DNA of 48,374 nt from Planctomycetota bacterium (GTDB taxonomy: Bacteria; Planctomycetota; Planctomycetia; Pirellulales; Pirellulaceae): positions 1-48,374 of the forward strand of contig VGZC01000046.1 of NCBI GenBank assembly GCA_016872725.1, given 5' to 3'. Position 1 is the stretch's first letter. Each line of letters opens with the position of its first letter. This document shows positions 1 through 8,296 of this stretch, piece by piece. The notes beneath the pieces were generated by a model. That model had not been told where the DNA came from, ran no database searches, and was given only the letters and a program-made list of their open reading frames with translations. A program made the translations under genes and the position numbers.

Positions 1-195
1 GAAGGGCAGGCGGAACGGATGCGATCTGCCGGGCGTCCGCCGCATGATTTCGGCGACCGTCGGACGGGGCCACTCGGCGTCGAGGACAAGCACGCCGACG
101 CGGCAGTGCGGGCATCGGAGTTCCGGCGCCTCCTTCGGTTCCGACGATTCGCCGCCTTCGCCCGGCTCGTCCGCGTCGGGCGCACCGTCGCCGGG
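1..195 (-). pseudogene. C-terminal fragment of a zinc-ribbon protein (possible transposase tail), copy 1
   Basis: On the minus strand this stretch reads open for 65 codons and runs off the left edge of the window. It carries a CPHC motif followed by a tail VGVLVLDAEWPRPTVAEI. A TAG at 198-196 closes the frame upstream and there is no start codon or N-terminal domain, so this is a fragment. A second copy lies at 45719-46003 on the plus strand, with about nine of ten bases matching over 207 bp and no indel. A single CxxC followed by a short PRPT-type tail resembles the end of some planctomycete transposases, but this is inference and I cannot name the family. It abuts the terminal-inverted-repeat element at 208-370. 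Confidence 0.4.
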
Positions 196-207
196 CTACC
201 GTCCCTC

Positions 208-370
208 GTGAAACCCGAAGCCGAGCGTCGCGAGCCGCGAGGGTCGCGACGCGGAGGCGAGGGGGCGCCGTTCCAAGACGTCCCGCGCCGAGTGTTCGCG
301 CGCGAAGGAAGACCCTCGCCTCCGGGCATCCGCGGCTCGCCCCGCGGACGCCGTCGGCTTCGGGTTTCAC
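208..370. mobile_element. 163-bp element with 17-bp terminal inverted repeats (MITE-like), copy 1
   Basis: The element begins GTGAAACCCGAAGCCGA and ends with its exact reverse complement. Inside the termini are a second inverted repeat (GGAGGCGAGG at 253-262, CCTCGCCTCC at 314-323) and two side hairpins: one of the CGTCGCGA/TCGCGACG type near 226-251, and one with TCCGCGG/CCGCGGA arms near 328-349. It has no coding capacity and I see no clear target-site duplication. A second copy is at 45545-45706. The nested palindromes would fold into a branched hairpin as DNA or RNA. A small non-autonomous transposon is the simplest reading, and a structured-RNA or REP-type element is the alternative. Confidence 0.6.
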
Positions 371-770
371 GAACGGGGCGACTCGATAATCGGTTGACAC
401 AATCGCGTCACATGCGGAACGGCATCCGATAGGACCGCCGCTTCGCGGCTTCCGAGCGCGCGGCGGGCATCCACCCGGGGCGGCGCCGCCGCGTTGCAAA
501 ACTCGCGTCGGCTTGCCTCGGGCTTTGATGGGACCGTCGCTTCGCGATGGGGAACGCGACTCACCGGTCACCCGGCTCCGGGAACGAGACTCGGGAGCGA
601 TTGACGGACCTGTAGCGCCGACATAATCTCGCAAGCGAGGCCCCGGTTGATCGGGGGTCGGTCCGCATCGGGACGAGTCGAACCGAGTCGGGTTCGCTCT
701 CCGGTCGGTTCGCCCGACGCGCGCCGCACCAAGACGGCGGATGCGGGATCCTGGGCGATTGAACTTCGGC
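371..770. other. intergenic region, no gene seen
   Basis: I see no convincing coding sequence here. A TTGACA hexamer at 394-399 resembles a -35 box, but no matching -10 lies 16-18 bp downstream. Two similar short motifs (CCGCCGCTTCGCGGC near 433 and CCGTCGCTTCGCGAT near 534) can form small hairpins. The region is presumably the leader and promoter of the gene starting at 771. Confidence 0.3.
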
Positions 771-2003
771 ATGGTGGAGTGCGACGTGGAGCGAACGGGC
801 GGGGGCGAGCGAGGGGAACCGGATTGGCCGCCTTCGATCGACGCGATCCACGCGCAGGGGCGACCCGGCGTGATCGCCGTGACGGGCGGCGGCGCGCTGG
901 CCATCGGCGAACTGCTCGCCGTTCCCGGCGCGTCGCGGTCGATCGTCGAGGCCCATGTGCCGTACGCGGCCGCCGCGCTGCGAGGATTCCTGGGGGCCGC
1001 GCCCGAACGGGCGTGTTCGGACGCGACGGCGCGGTCGATGGCGATGGCCGCATTCGATCGCGCGCGGCGGCTCGCCGATTCCCACCCCACCGTTCCATCG
1101 TCCGGCTCGGGCATGCCATTCTGGGGCGTGGGCTGCACGGCCAGTCTGCGAAGTGTCGCCGAGAAACGCGGACCGCATCGAATCCATGTCGCCGGACAAA
1201 CGGCATCGTCGACATCCGTCCTTTCCGTACCCCTTTGCACGGGAAAACGGACGCGTGCCGAGGAAGAACGGATCGCCGCCGATCTCGTCATCGCCGCGGT
1301 CGCCCGCGCGTGCGGCGTTCCGTGGCCGTCACCGCTGTCCCAGCTCCCCGAGAACGTCGACGTCGTGGCGCGTGAACGAACGGCGCCAGAGTCCTGGCGC
1401 GATGTCGTGCTCGGCCGCGTGGACGCCGTGCTTGGATGTGGGGGGGCGGGGTTGGACGGTCCGCGCGACGGTGAACGGTCGAACCGCCTTCTCTTCCCGG
1501 GCGCGTTCCATCCCGTGCATGCCGGGCATTGGGGCATCGCTGCGTGGGCCAAGCGGCATTTTGGATGCGATGTCGAGTTCGAGATCTCGGTCGAGAACGT
1601 CGACAAGCCTCGATTGGATTACGTCGAATTGGACACGCGGCTCGGTCCGTTTCCGCCTCAAACGACCGTGTGGTTGACGCGCGCGCCGACGTTCGCCCAA
1701 AAGGCGCGGTGTTTTCCCGGATCCCGGTTCCTCGTCGGCGCCGACACGATTCGCCGAATCGCCGACCCGAAATACTACGCGAACGAAGCGGGCCGCGATG
1801 CGGCGATCGATACGATTCGGGAACTCGGCTGCCGATTCGTCGTATTCGGTCGCCGCGAGGGTGACCGATTCGTGACGCTCGACGACCTGCCGCTTCCCTC
1901 GCGGCTGCGCGCACTGTGCGAGGCCGTTTCGGAGGAGGCATTCCGAGTCGACCTGTCGTCGACGGAAGTCCGAGCTCGCTCGGCATCCCACGGAACGCCG
2001 TAA
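771..2003 (+). CDS. CinA C-terminal-like / NadD-like nucleotidyltransferase fusion protein
   Basis: The protein is about 410 residues. The N-terminal part (roughly residues 30-170) has the VIAVTGGGALAIGELL and SIVEAHVPYAAAAL segments expected of a CinA C-terminal (nicotinamide-nucleotide amidase-like) fold. The C-terminal part (from about residue 240) has the nucleotidyltransferase signature FPGAFHPVHAGH, with the HxGH active-site motif, and ends with DLSSTEVRAR, the ISSTxxR-like motif of NadD-type adenylyltransferases. Together they suggest a pyridine-nucleotide role, deamidation plus adenylylation, but neither activity is proven. I chose the ATG at 771 over the ATG at 741 because the intervening residues are not domain-like. 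The stop overlaps the start of the next gene in TAATG, implying translational coupling. Confidence 0.75.
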   Translation: MVECDVERTGGGERGEPDWPPSIDAIHAQGRPGVIAVTGGGALAIGELLAVPGASRSIVEAHVPYAAAALRGFLGAAPERACSDATARSMAMAAFDRARRLADSHPTVPSSGSGMPFWGVGCTASLRSVAEKRGPHRIHVAGQTASSTSVLSVPLCTGKRTRAEEERIAADLVIAAVARACGVPWPSPLSQLPENVDVVARERTAPESWRDVVLGRVDAVLGCGGAGLDGPRDGERSNRLLFPGAFHPVHAGHWGIAAWAKRHFGCDVEFEISVENVDKPRLDYVELDTRLGPFPPQTTVWLTRAPTFAQKARCFPGSRFLVGADTIRRIADPKYYANEAGRDAAIDTIRELGCRFVVFGRREGDRFVTLDDLPLPSRLRALCEAVSEEAFRVDLSSTEVRARSASHGTP

Positions 2004-3040
2004 TGCCGCAGCATCCGCAATCCGATGACCGCCGCTTCGCATGGTTCCCCCCGCTCCAACCGCGCACACTCGGAACACTCTGCGGACTCCTGGCCGCGGC
2101 CGGTTATACGACGGCGAACATCGGGCTTCGCGCCGTCGCGCACCTCGATCCGGTTTGGGTCTCCGCGGTCAAGTCCGCCCCGACATGTGTCATCATGGTG
2201 CCGTGGCTTTACTGGCTTTGGATCCGCGGCGCGCGCATTTTCCCGGACCGCCGCCACACGGCGATTCTGGTTGTCGGCGCCCTTTCGGGTCAATTCGGAG
2301 GCAATGTGGGCTTCCAATGGTCGCTGGGCGTCATCGGCCTCGCGCTCACCTCGCCGCTGACCACCGGTTCCATGATCCTCAGCGGCGCGATCCTGGGTCG
2401 GTTCGTTCTGATGGAACCGATCACGATCCGCTCGCTCGGGTCGATGATCGTTCTCATCGCGGCCACGTGCGTCCTTTCGCTGGGCGCCCGCGAGGCCGGC
2501 GCTTCGATCGCCGTGCTGCCGCAACTCGATGCCCATTCCCCGGATTTCTGGGCTCAGATCGCCGGCGGCGTCGTCGCCTCGATCCTATCCGGCATCGGCT
2601 ACGCGATCCTCGGCGTGACGATCCGCAAGAACTTGACGAGCCGGGTCCCCGCCGCCTCGGTTCTCTTTCTGGTGGCTACCGTCGGCGTCGCGACGGTCGG
2701 CGGATACGGAATAGCCCGGCTGGGCTGGGCCGGGATCGCGGGAATCGCGAACCGAGACTATTGGGCGATGGCGGGAGCCGGAATCTGCAACACGGCGGCT
2801 TTCATCTGCCTTGCGATCGCCCTGCGCGAAACCTCGGTGATCTACGTCAACAGCCTCAGCGCCGTCCAGGTCGCGCTCGCCGGTTTGCTCGGCGTTACCC
2901 TCTTCGGCGAAGTCCCTTCGTGGTCCTTGGCGCTCGGCGTCGGCCTCACCATGGTCGGCCTCTTCCTCATGCACTCCAGGACGTCCGAACGCCACGCGCC
3001 CAGCCCTGTTCGGACCGACGCCGAGCCGATTCGGTCGTGA
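2003..3040 (+). CDS. DMT-family (EamA) membrane transporter
   Basis: The protein has 345 residues with about ten hydrophobic helices, the size and arrangement of a two-repeat EamA/DMT transporter. Helices include segments around TLGTLCGLLAAAGYTTA, HTAILVVGALSGQFGG, SMIVLIAATCVLSLG and WSLALGVGLTMVGLFL. The family exports or imports small metabolites and the substrate cannot be read from sequence. The start ATG shares its A with the preceding gene's TAA (TAATG), so it is probably co-translated with the nucleotidyltransferase fusion and might move a related metabolite. That link is inference. Its last 74 bp are overlapped by a small convergent gene. Confidence 0.85.
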   Translation: MPQHPQSDDRRFAWFPPLQPRTLGTLCGLLAAAGYTTANIGLRAVAHLDPVWVSAVKSAPTCVIMVPWLYWLWIRGARIFPDRRHTAILVVGALSGQFGGNVGFQWSLGVIGLALTSPLTTGSMILSGAILGRFVLMEPITIRSLGSMIVLIAATCVLSLGAREAGASIAVLPQLDAHSPDFWAQIAGGVVASILSGIGYAILGVTIRKNLTSRVPAASVLFLVATVGVATVGGYGIARLGWAGIAGIANRDYWAMAGAGICNTAAFICLAIALRETSVIYVNSLSAVQVALAGLLGVTLFGEVPSWSLALGVGLTMVGLFLMHSRTSERHAPSPVRTDAEPIRS

Positions 3041-3215
3041 ACGGCGCGAATTCGATTTCGAGTTCGCTCAGCCGTTTGCCGATCCATGCGTTGAACGCCT
3101 CCCGCTCGGCGTCGTGAACGGCCGACGCGGCCGGGGATTCGGGCCTCCGCGCCGGATGCGCGGGGCCGGAACCGGAATCGTACCGTGCTTCGTCTCGAGG
3201 TCGCCTCTCGTTCAT
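2967..3215 (-). CDS. small hypothetical protein, convergent with the transporter
   Basis: This is an 82-residue reading frame with a good ribosome-binding site: GGGAG seven bases before the ATG at 3215. The middle segment (VHDAEREAFNAWIGKRLSEL and onward) is amphipathic and protein-like, whereas the N-terminus is low-complexity and basic. The 3' end overlaps the transporter gene on the other strand by 74 bp. I do not recognise a family, and no membrane segment or cofactor motif is visible. The SD sequence and helical core argue that it is real. The overlap argues caution. Confidence 0.5.
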   Translation of the reverse strand: MNERRPRDEARYDSGSGPAHPARRPESPAASAVHDAEREAFNAWIGKRLSELEIEFAPFTTESARRRSEQGWARGVRTSWSA

Positions 3216-3780
3216 GACTCGTCTCCCATCGATGGGATTCGTTCCCCAACTTCCGCCGACCGACCCGCCATCGGCTACCCGCGTTCACTCGATCCCTGAG
3301 CCGGATCCAAACCGTTCACATCCCATATCCTTCCGTCGGCTCGTCGGCGCCTCCACCGCACGGACCGCACCAAGTGCAATCGCCGCGCCAATCCGACGAA
3401 AACCGTGATATCTCTCCGAAAATACTATGCAAACACACTTTACGACACGCGAAGTCGAGGCGCTGGTGACGGCCGGCAAGTCTGAACGGCAGCGCGGTGG
3501 AGCGAATTCGCAACACATTTCGGCGAGCGGTCGGTTGCCCCGGTCGTCGGCCGATCACTCCCATTGGACTCATTCGTCGCGCGGCGTTCCGTCTTGGGGG
3601 ACATGGTTGGCGCGAGAAAGTTCACCCGCCGCGGGCGCGGCCTCCAAGAATGCCGGTCGTGCGGCGAACTACTTCGGTTGACGGAAATGGCGCGTCGGCA
3701 GGGACGAGCGGGTCAGGAGGCCGAAACCAGCCAATCGTGCGTGGGTCGGAACGGGTCAAACTTTTTCGGAGGGTCGGGTC
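3216..3780. other. intergenic region with a possible degenerate zinc-ribbon gene
   Basis: This is a ~560-bp gap between the small minus-strand gene and the gene at 3781. It includes an A/T-rich patch around 3405-3440, which could hold the promoter for the minus-strand small gene. No complete gene is visible. A degenerate short frame in its right part is listed separately. Confidence 0.3.
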
Positions 3781-3848
3781 GTGTTGAAGAAACTCGTCGT
3801 GGTTGGCGGAGCCGCGGTCCTGTTGCTGGGGCTCCTTTTTGGGCGTGA
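3603..3848 (+). pseudogene. possible degenerate small zinc-ribbon protein
   Basis: The frame starts MVGARKFTRRGRGLQECRSC and resembles the first half of small single-zinc-ribbon proteins, in which such a CxxC is followed by a second CxxC (CPxCYExAGxEN-type) about 20 residues later. That second half is absent here and the frame continues as low-complexity sequence into the start of the gene at 3781. It may be a decayed copy or chance resemblance. Confidence 0.22.
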
Positions 3849-4584
3849 GGCGTGCAGCTACATTCGAACGTCCGCGGGGTGGGTGAAGCAGACCGTGAAA
3901 GAGAACGTTCCGGTCGAATTCGAACTGGAACGGGCTCGACGCATGATCCGCGAATTGGATCCGGAAATCCGCCGGAACATGACACTGATCGCGCGTGAGG
4001 AGGTGGGCGTGAAGAAGTTGGCCGACAACATCACGGAAGCCGAGAAGGAGTTGGCGCTTGCGAAGGCGGACATTCTCAAGTTGAAGGACGATTTGAAGTC
4101 GGACAGCGCGCATTACGTGTATGCGGGCCGAACCTATTCGATCAAGCAGGTCAAATCGGATCTCGAACACCGGTTCGAGCGGTATCGGACGAAGGACGAG
4201 GCGACCGAGCACCTGTGCCAGGTGCTCGACGCGCGGCGCACGACGTTGCAGGCGGCTCGCGAGAAACTTGAATCGATGATGGCGGCAAAATCCCAACTGG
4301 AGGTCGACATCGAATCGCTCGAAGCCCGACTCAAGATGGTGCAGGTCGCCGAGACGCGAAGCGAGTTCCGGTTCGACGACAGCCATCTCGCCCGCACGAA
4401 GGACTTGCTCGCCGACATCACGGCCCGCATCGATGTGGCGGCGAAGCTGGTGGATGCGGACGAATACTATCACGAGCAGATCCCGGTCAACGGGACCCCG
4501 GAATCGGCCGAGGACATCTCGGAGCGGATCACGGAGTTTTTCGGGGAGCGGGAGGGCGTGGAGTCGCTCGCGGGCGCGAAGTAG
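3781..4584 (+). CDS. membrane-anchored coiled-coil protein of unknown function
   Basis: The 267-residue protein begins with GTG, preceded by GGAGGG about eight bases upstream. Residues 5-22 form one hydrophobic anchor (VVVGGAAVLLLGLLFG). Most of the rest is charged, heptad-like helix (about 45-115 and 145-200), so an elongated coiled coil is likely. A short conserved-looking element YVYAGRTYS interrupts the helices near residue 117. I recognise the overall pattern as common among planctomycete hypothetical proteins, but no function is established. It is followed directly by an intrinsic terminator, so it probably forms its own transcription unit. Confidence 0.85.
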   Translation: MLKKLVVVGGAAVLLLGLLFGREACSYIRTSAGWVKQTVKENVPVEFELERARRMIRELDPEIRRNMTLIAREEVGVKKLADNITEAEKELALAKADILKLKDDLKSDSAHYVYAGRTYSIKQVKSDLEHRFERYRTKDEATEHLCQVLDARRTTLQAAREKLESMMAAKSQLEVDIESLEARLKMVQVAETRSEFRFDDSHLARTKDLLADITARIDVAAKLVDADEYYHEQIPVNGTPESAEDISERITEFFGEREGVESLAGAK

Positions 4585-4606
4585 GATGGGGGTGTTGAAA
4601 GGGCTG

Positions 4607-4648
4607 AGGGATCAAGGACGCAATGCCTTGATCCCTTGCCTCGTTTTT
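4607..4648 (+). terminator. intrinsic terminator
   Basis: A perfect 11-bp inverted repeat, AGGGATCAAGG (4607-4617) and CCTTGATCCCT (4626-4636), with an 8-nt loop, is followed by a GTTTTT tract at 4643-4648. It lies 23 bp after the stop of the coiled-coil gene. Confidence 0.8.
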
Positions 4649-4686
4649 CCGCGTTGAGCGCGGGCAAGCGGCATCTCATCCGGACT

Positions 4687-4718
4687 ACGGGCCACCGTTG
4701 CGACGGGCCACCGTTGCG
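4687..4718. repeat. tandem duplication of a 16-bp unit
   Basis: The unit ACGGGCCACCGTTGCG occurs twice in tandem without mismatch, upstream of the FHA-domain gene. It belongs to a set of short tandem duplications scattered through the window. Confidence 0.85.
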
Positions 4719-4780
4719 GCCCGCATGATGATGGGGCGTGGTGACGAGGAACGCGTGGTATTCGAAGGCGGGCCGCGCCC

Positions 4781-6166
4781 ATGATGTTCCAAGGCTGGCG
4801 AATTCGACTCCGGGAGGCGGACGAGGCGTTCTCGCAAGGCCGACTCCACGACGCGGAACGGATCCTGCGGGAAGCCAAGTTGCTCGAATATTTGCCAGGT
4901 CGGCGATTGGGCGACAAGATCGCGGCGAAGCTTGCCGAGCGGGCTCGCGGATTGATGATACGAGGTGAATCGGTGGAAGCGTGGCGGGACATGGCGACGG
5001 CCCGATCGCTCGGGGGCGACACCGAGGCGACCTTTGCGGTGCGGCGTGAAATGACCGAGCTCGGCATCGAGGAGATCGAAACGCGGCTCCGCGCGGGCGA
5101 CACGTCGGGCGCGCTGCGCGGGATCGCCCAAATCGAACCCCACACGACGCAGCTCGAATCCGTTCGCGGGCTCCGGACCATTGCGGAACGCATCGCGCGG
5201 TCGAGGGAGTTGGGGGATCGCGGAAAATTCGCGGAAGCGGCGGAACAGGTCGAGTCGATGATCGCCTTGCGGCCGAACTGGCCGGAGCTCGCCGCGTGGC
5301 GCGACCGGTATCGCGAGAAGGGAGATCGGTTCCGAGCCGATTCGGCGGAACTGCATCGCGCCCTTTCGACGGAGAACTGGCACGATGTCGTTTCGCTCGC
5401 CGACCAGTTGCTCGCCATCGCCCCCGAATGCCGGTTGGCCCGCGACGTGCGGCAGCGCGCCTGGGCGAAGGTCGGTTCGCCGCTTCGTGATTCGCGAAGC
5501 CTGGCCGAGACGCACTCGTGCGGAGCGCCGGGTCGGGAACCGGCGGTTCCGGCCAAAGGGATGGACCGTCGACGGCTCGACGACCCGGCGCGGTTCCGAC
5601 TGTGGGTCGACGGCGTGGGCGGGTTCCTGGTCTGCGCGCGACCCGAGTTGCGGATCGGGCAGGCGGCTCCCGGTTCCGATGTCGACCTCGCCATGCTCGG
5701 CGACTTGTCCCGTACGCACGCGACGATCCGGCGCGAGGGCGACGGTTACGTGCTCGAACCGACGGCGGCGACGCGGATCGGCGGGCGGCCGATCGACGGG
5801 CCGGCCCTGCTGCGCGACGAGGACGTGATCGAATTGGGGCCGTCGATCCGGTTGCGGTTCCGACAACCCCACGCGCTCAGCGCGACCGCTCGGATCGACT
5901 TCGCGAGTTCCCACCGGCCGCAACCGTCGGTCGACGGCGTCTTGCTGATGGCCGAATCGTGCGTCCTCGGCCCCCGAAAGTCGAATCATGTGCTGTGCCG
6001 TGAATGGGCGAAGGACGTGATCCTGTTCCAGCGCGACGGACGGTTGTACTGCCGCGCGAGCGAACCGATCGAGATCGACGGGAATCTGTTTGACGGGCGC
6101 GGCGAGATCACGCGCCGATCGCGGATTGTCGGCGGCGATTTCACGCTGAGCACGGAACCGGCCTGA
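4781..6166 (+). CDS. FHA-domain protein with helical repeat N-terminus
   Basis: The protein has 461 residues. Residues 1-250 are alpha-helical repeats resembling TPR pairs, for example DEAFSQGRLHDAERILREAK. Residues about 270-365 form an FHA domain: LRIG in the first conserved loop, LSRTHATIRREGDGYVLEP with the S-R-x-H phosphothreonine-recognition signature, and a degenerate RIGGRPI loop. A second beta-rich stretch follows to the C-terminus and may be another FHA-like fold. FHA domains read phosphothreonine, and a Ser/Thr kinase gene follows 149 bp downstream, so this is a plausible partner or substrate reader of that kinase (inference). ATGATG makes the exact start ambiguous by one codon. 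Confidence 0.8.
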   Translation: MMFQGWRIRLREADEAFSQGRLHDAERILREAKLLEYLPGRRLGDKIAAKLAERARGLMIRGESVEAWRDMATARSLGGDTEATFAVRREMTELGIEEIETRLRAGDTSGALRGIAQIEPHTTQLESVRGLRTIAERIARSRELGDRGKFAEAAEQVESMIALRPNWPELAAWRDRYREKGDRFRADSAELHRALSTENWHDVVSLADQLLAIAPECRLARDVRQRAWAKVGSPLRDSRSLAETHSCGAPGREPAVPAKGMDRRRLDDPARFRLWVDGVGGFLVCARPELRIGQAAPGSDVDLAMLGDLSRTHATIRREGDGYVLEPTAATRIGGRPIDGPALLRDEDVIELGPSIRLRFRQPHALSATARIDFASSHRPQPSVDGVLLMAESCVLGPRKSNHVLCREWAKDVILFQRDGRLYCRASEPIEIDGNLFDGRGEITRRSRIVGGDFTLSTEPA

Positions 6167-6315
6167 GGCGCGCGGGTCGGGGCGTGGCCGGGCGAAGAAT
6201 TGGGAAAGCTGGACAAATGCGAAACACGCCCGCTACCCTGGATCAAGGTCTCGGTCGACCCGCGTCGGAACCTCCGACCGAACGACCGCCACAGCCTCGG
6301 CGGGGACCCGCGGTC

Positions 6316-8277
6316 ATGAAGTTCACCTACCCAAGCGGATCGAAACCTCTCGCGGGATACACGATCAAGCGGGGCATCGGCATCGGAGGGTTCGGCGAGG
6401 TCTATTTCGCGACGAGCGACGCCGGCAAGGAGCTCGCCCTCAAGCGGATCCAGCGCAATCTCGACATCGAACTGCGCGGCGTGACGCAGTGCCTCAATCT
6501 CAAGCACGTCAATCTCATCGGACTCCACGACATCAAGTACGACGCGGACGGCGAAGCCTGGGTCGTCATGGAGTTCATTCCGGGTCCGAGCCTGAAAGAA
6601 GTCGTCGAGGGCAAACCGGAGGGCCTTTCGATCGATCAGGTCCGTCATTGGTTCACGGGAATCGCGGCGGGCGTCGCCTATCTGCACGACCACGGCATCG
6701 TGCACCGCGACCTGAAGCCCGGCAACATCTTCGACGACAACGGCACGGTGAAGATCGGCGACTACGGACTTTCCAAGTTCATCTCGTGCAGCCGCCGCAG
6801 CGGCCAGACCGAGAGCGTCGGCACGTTCCACTACATGGCGCCCGAGATCGGAAAAGGAGTCTACGGGAAGGAAATCGACATCTACGCGCTCGGGATCATC
6901 CTCCATGAATTGCTGACGGGACGCGTTCCGTTCGACGGCGAGACGAGTCAGGAGATCATCATGAAGCACCTGACCGCCGATCCCGACCTGAGCGCGATCC
7001 GGGAGCCTTTCGCCGGCGTGATCCGCAAGGCGCTCGCGAAGGACCCGTCGCGCCGGTTCACGAACGTGGACGAGATGGTTCGCGCGCTGCGGGCGGCGGG
7101 GGGCGCGGCGAGACCGTTTTACGAGACGGTCGTCCTGACGTCATGCCCCATGCCCGCCGCGCCGGATCGAACGCGGTCGGGCGATTCGGGCCCGATGATC
7201 GTGGACGGCGGGCCGGGGGCGGCGGACGCCGACATGGTGTTCGGCCCTTTGCGGCGACACGAGCCTGCCGAGGCGGGCGGCGCGGATCCGGCGACCGGGC
7301 CGTCCCCGTGCCGCGAGGGTGGAGCCTCGGGGGGACTCGATGAGGAACCGATCGCGCGCGCCTTTCGGCACGGCGCGCGTCGAGGCTGGCAACGACTCCA
7401 GACCTCGTTCGACGAGGCGCGGAACGGTTCGATCACGAACATCGTCATCCTGACGCTCATCGGGTTGTTTGTCGTCGCCAATGCCGGCGTCGCGCTCCCC
7501 TTCGTGCTTGTCCTCGGAGCATTCTACTTCATCTACTACGCGATCCGCCTGCTCACCATGGACGGCCGCGACCGGAGGGGACCGCGCGTTCCGACGCGCC
7601 GTGAGCTCCAGGCGCACGCGATGGCCGAATGCCGCGCGAAGACGGTGCGCGCGCGGTGCGCCGAGCTGTTCGGATCGCTCTTGCTCGCCGCGCTCGCCTG
7701 CCCCGCGCTCGCCGCGCTAGCCATGTTGGCGGCGGGACGATCGTTCAACAGTTCGCTGACGTCCGTGGCCTTCTTTGGTTGGATATCGATCATCACGACG
7801 GTCGGAGTCTGGCTGCTCTTGATTTGCGGCAAGTGCTGGGAAGGCGAGCCCGCCGACCCCGGCGCGCGGCGGCTGGCGATGGTCCTGGTCGGCGTCGCGA
7901 CGGGGCTCGTCGCCGCCGGGCTCGCCTCCTACCTGAATATCGATACGGCCGATTGGGCCGAATCGCCGTCGTTCGAAGCGCCGCGCGTCACGGGCTGGTA
8001 CGACGCGGAGGGAACTCCCCGGTTGCCCGCGTTTCTCGCGTATTTCGCGGCCTTGTTCGCGGTGCCGCGCTGGTGGCAACATGCCGATCCCCTGCGGCGC
8101 AACCGAGTCAGCTTGTTCTCGGCGTGCATGACGGTGGCGTGGGCGTGGATCGTCCACATGCTGCTCGCGTTCACCTGGCCCGTCGGAATCATGGTCTCGG
8201 GAATCATGGTCCTCTCGGCGCAATTCGCGGCGACCTGGACCGATTGGCGGCACGCGCCGCGGCGCGCGGCGGCCTGA
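6316..8277 (+). CDS. membrane-anchored serine/threonine protein kinase
   Basis: This is a 653-residue protein kinase. The kinase domain covers about residues 12-290: glycine-rich loop GIGIGGFGEV (20-29), Lys43 in ALKRIQ, catalytic HRDLKPGN (His130-Arg131-Asp132), metal-binding motif DYG (149-151, in place of the usual DFG) and MAPE (174-177). A linker follows, then about six hydrophobic segments from residue 375 to 640, placing the kinase on the cytoplasmic side. The N-terminus MKFTYPSGSKPLAGYTIKRG is of a type widespread in planctomycetes, which is why I start at 6316 rather than at an upstream GTG (6184). It sits between the FHA gene and a membrane-protein gene that begins 19 bp later, and probably forms an operon with the latter. 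Confidence 0.93.
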   Translation: MKFTYPSGSKPLAGYTIKRGIGIGGFGEVYFATSDAGKELALKRIQRNLDIELRGVTQCLNLKHVNLIGLHDIKYDADGEAWVVMEFIPGPSLKEVVEGKPEGLSIDQVRHWFTGIAAGVAYLHDHGIVHRDLKPGNIFDDNGTVKIGDYGLSKFISCSRRSGQTESVGTFHYMAPEIGKGVYGKEIDIYALGIILHELLTGRVPFDGETSQEIIMKHLTADPDLSAIREPFAGVIRKALAKDPSRRFTNVDEMVRALRAAGGAARPFYETVVLTSCPMPAAPDRTRSGDSGPMIVDGGPGAADADMVFGPLRRHEPAEAGGADPATGPSPCREGGASGGLDEEPIARAFRHGARRGWQRLQTSFDEARNGSITNIVILTLIGLFVVANAGVALPFVLVLGAFYFIYYAIRLLTMDGRDRRGPRVPTRRELQAHAMAECRAKTVRARCAELFGSLLLAALACPALAALAMLAAGRSFNSSLTSVAFFGWISIITTVGVWLLLICGKCWEGEPADPGARRLAMVLVGVATGLVAAGLASYLNIDTADWAESPSFEAPRVTGWYDAEGTPRLPAFLAYFAALFAVPRWWQHADPLRRNRVSLFSACMTVAWAWIVHMLLAFTWPVGIMVSGIMVLSAQFAATWTDWRHAPRRAAA

Positions 8278-8296
8278 GCGAGGAGGAAAGCGAACC

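Noticed and set aside
19-432. Plus-strand frame through the first repeat unit
   Set aside because: It crosses the palindromic element and reads as Arg-rich sequence. The opposite strand carries the CPHC frame shared with the second copy.
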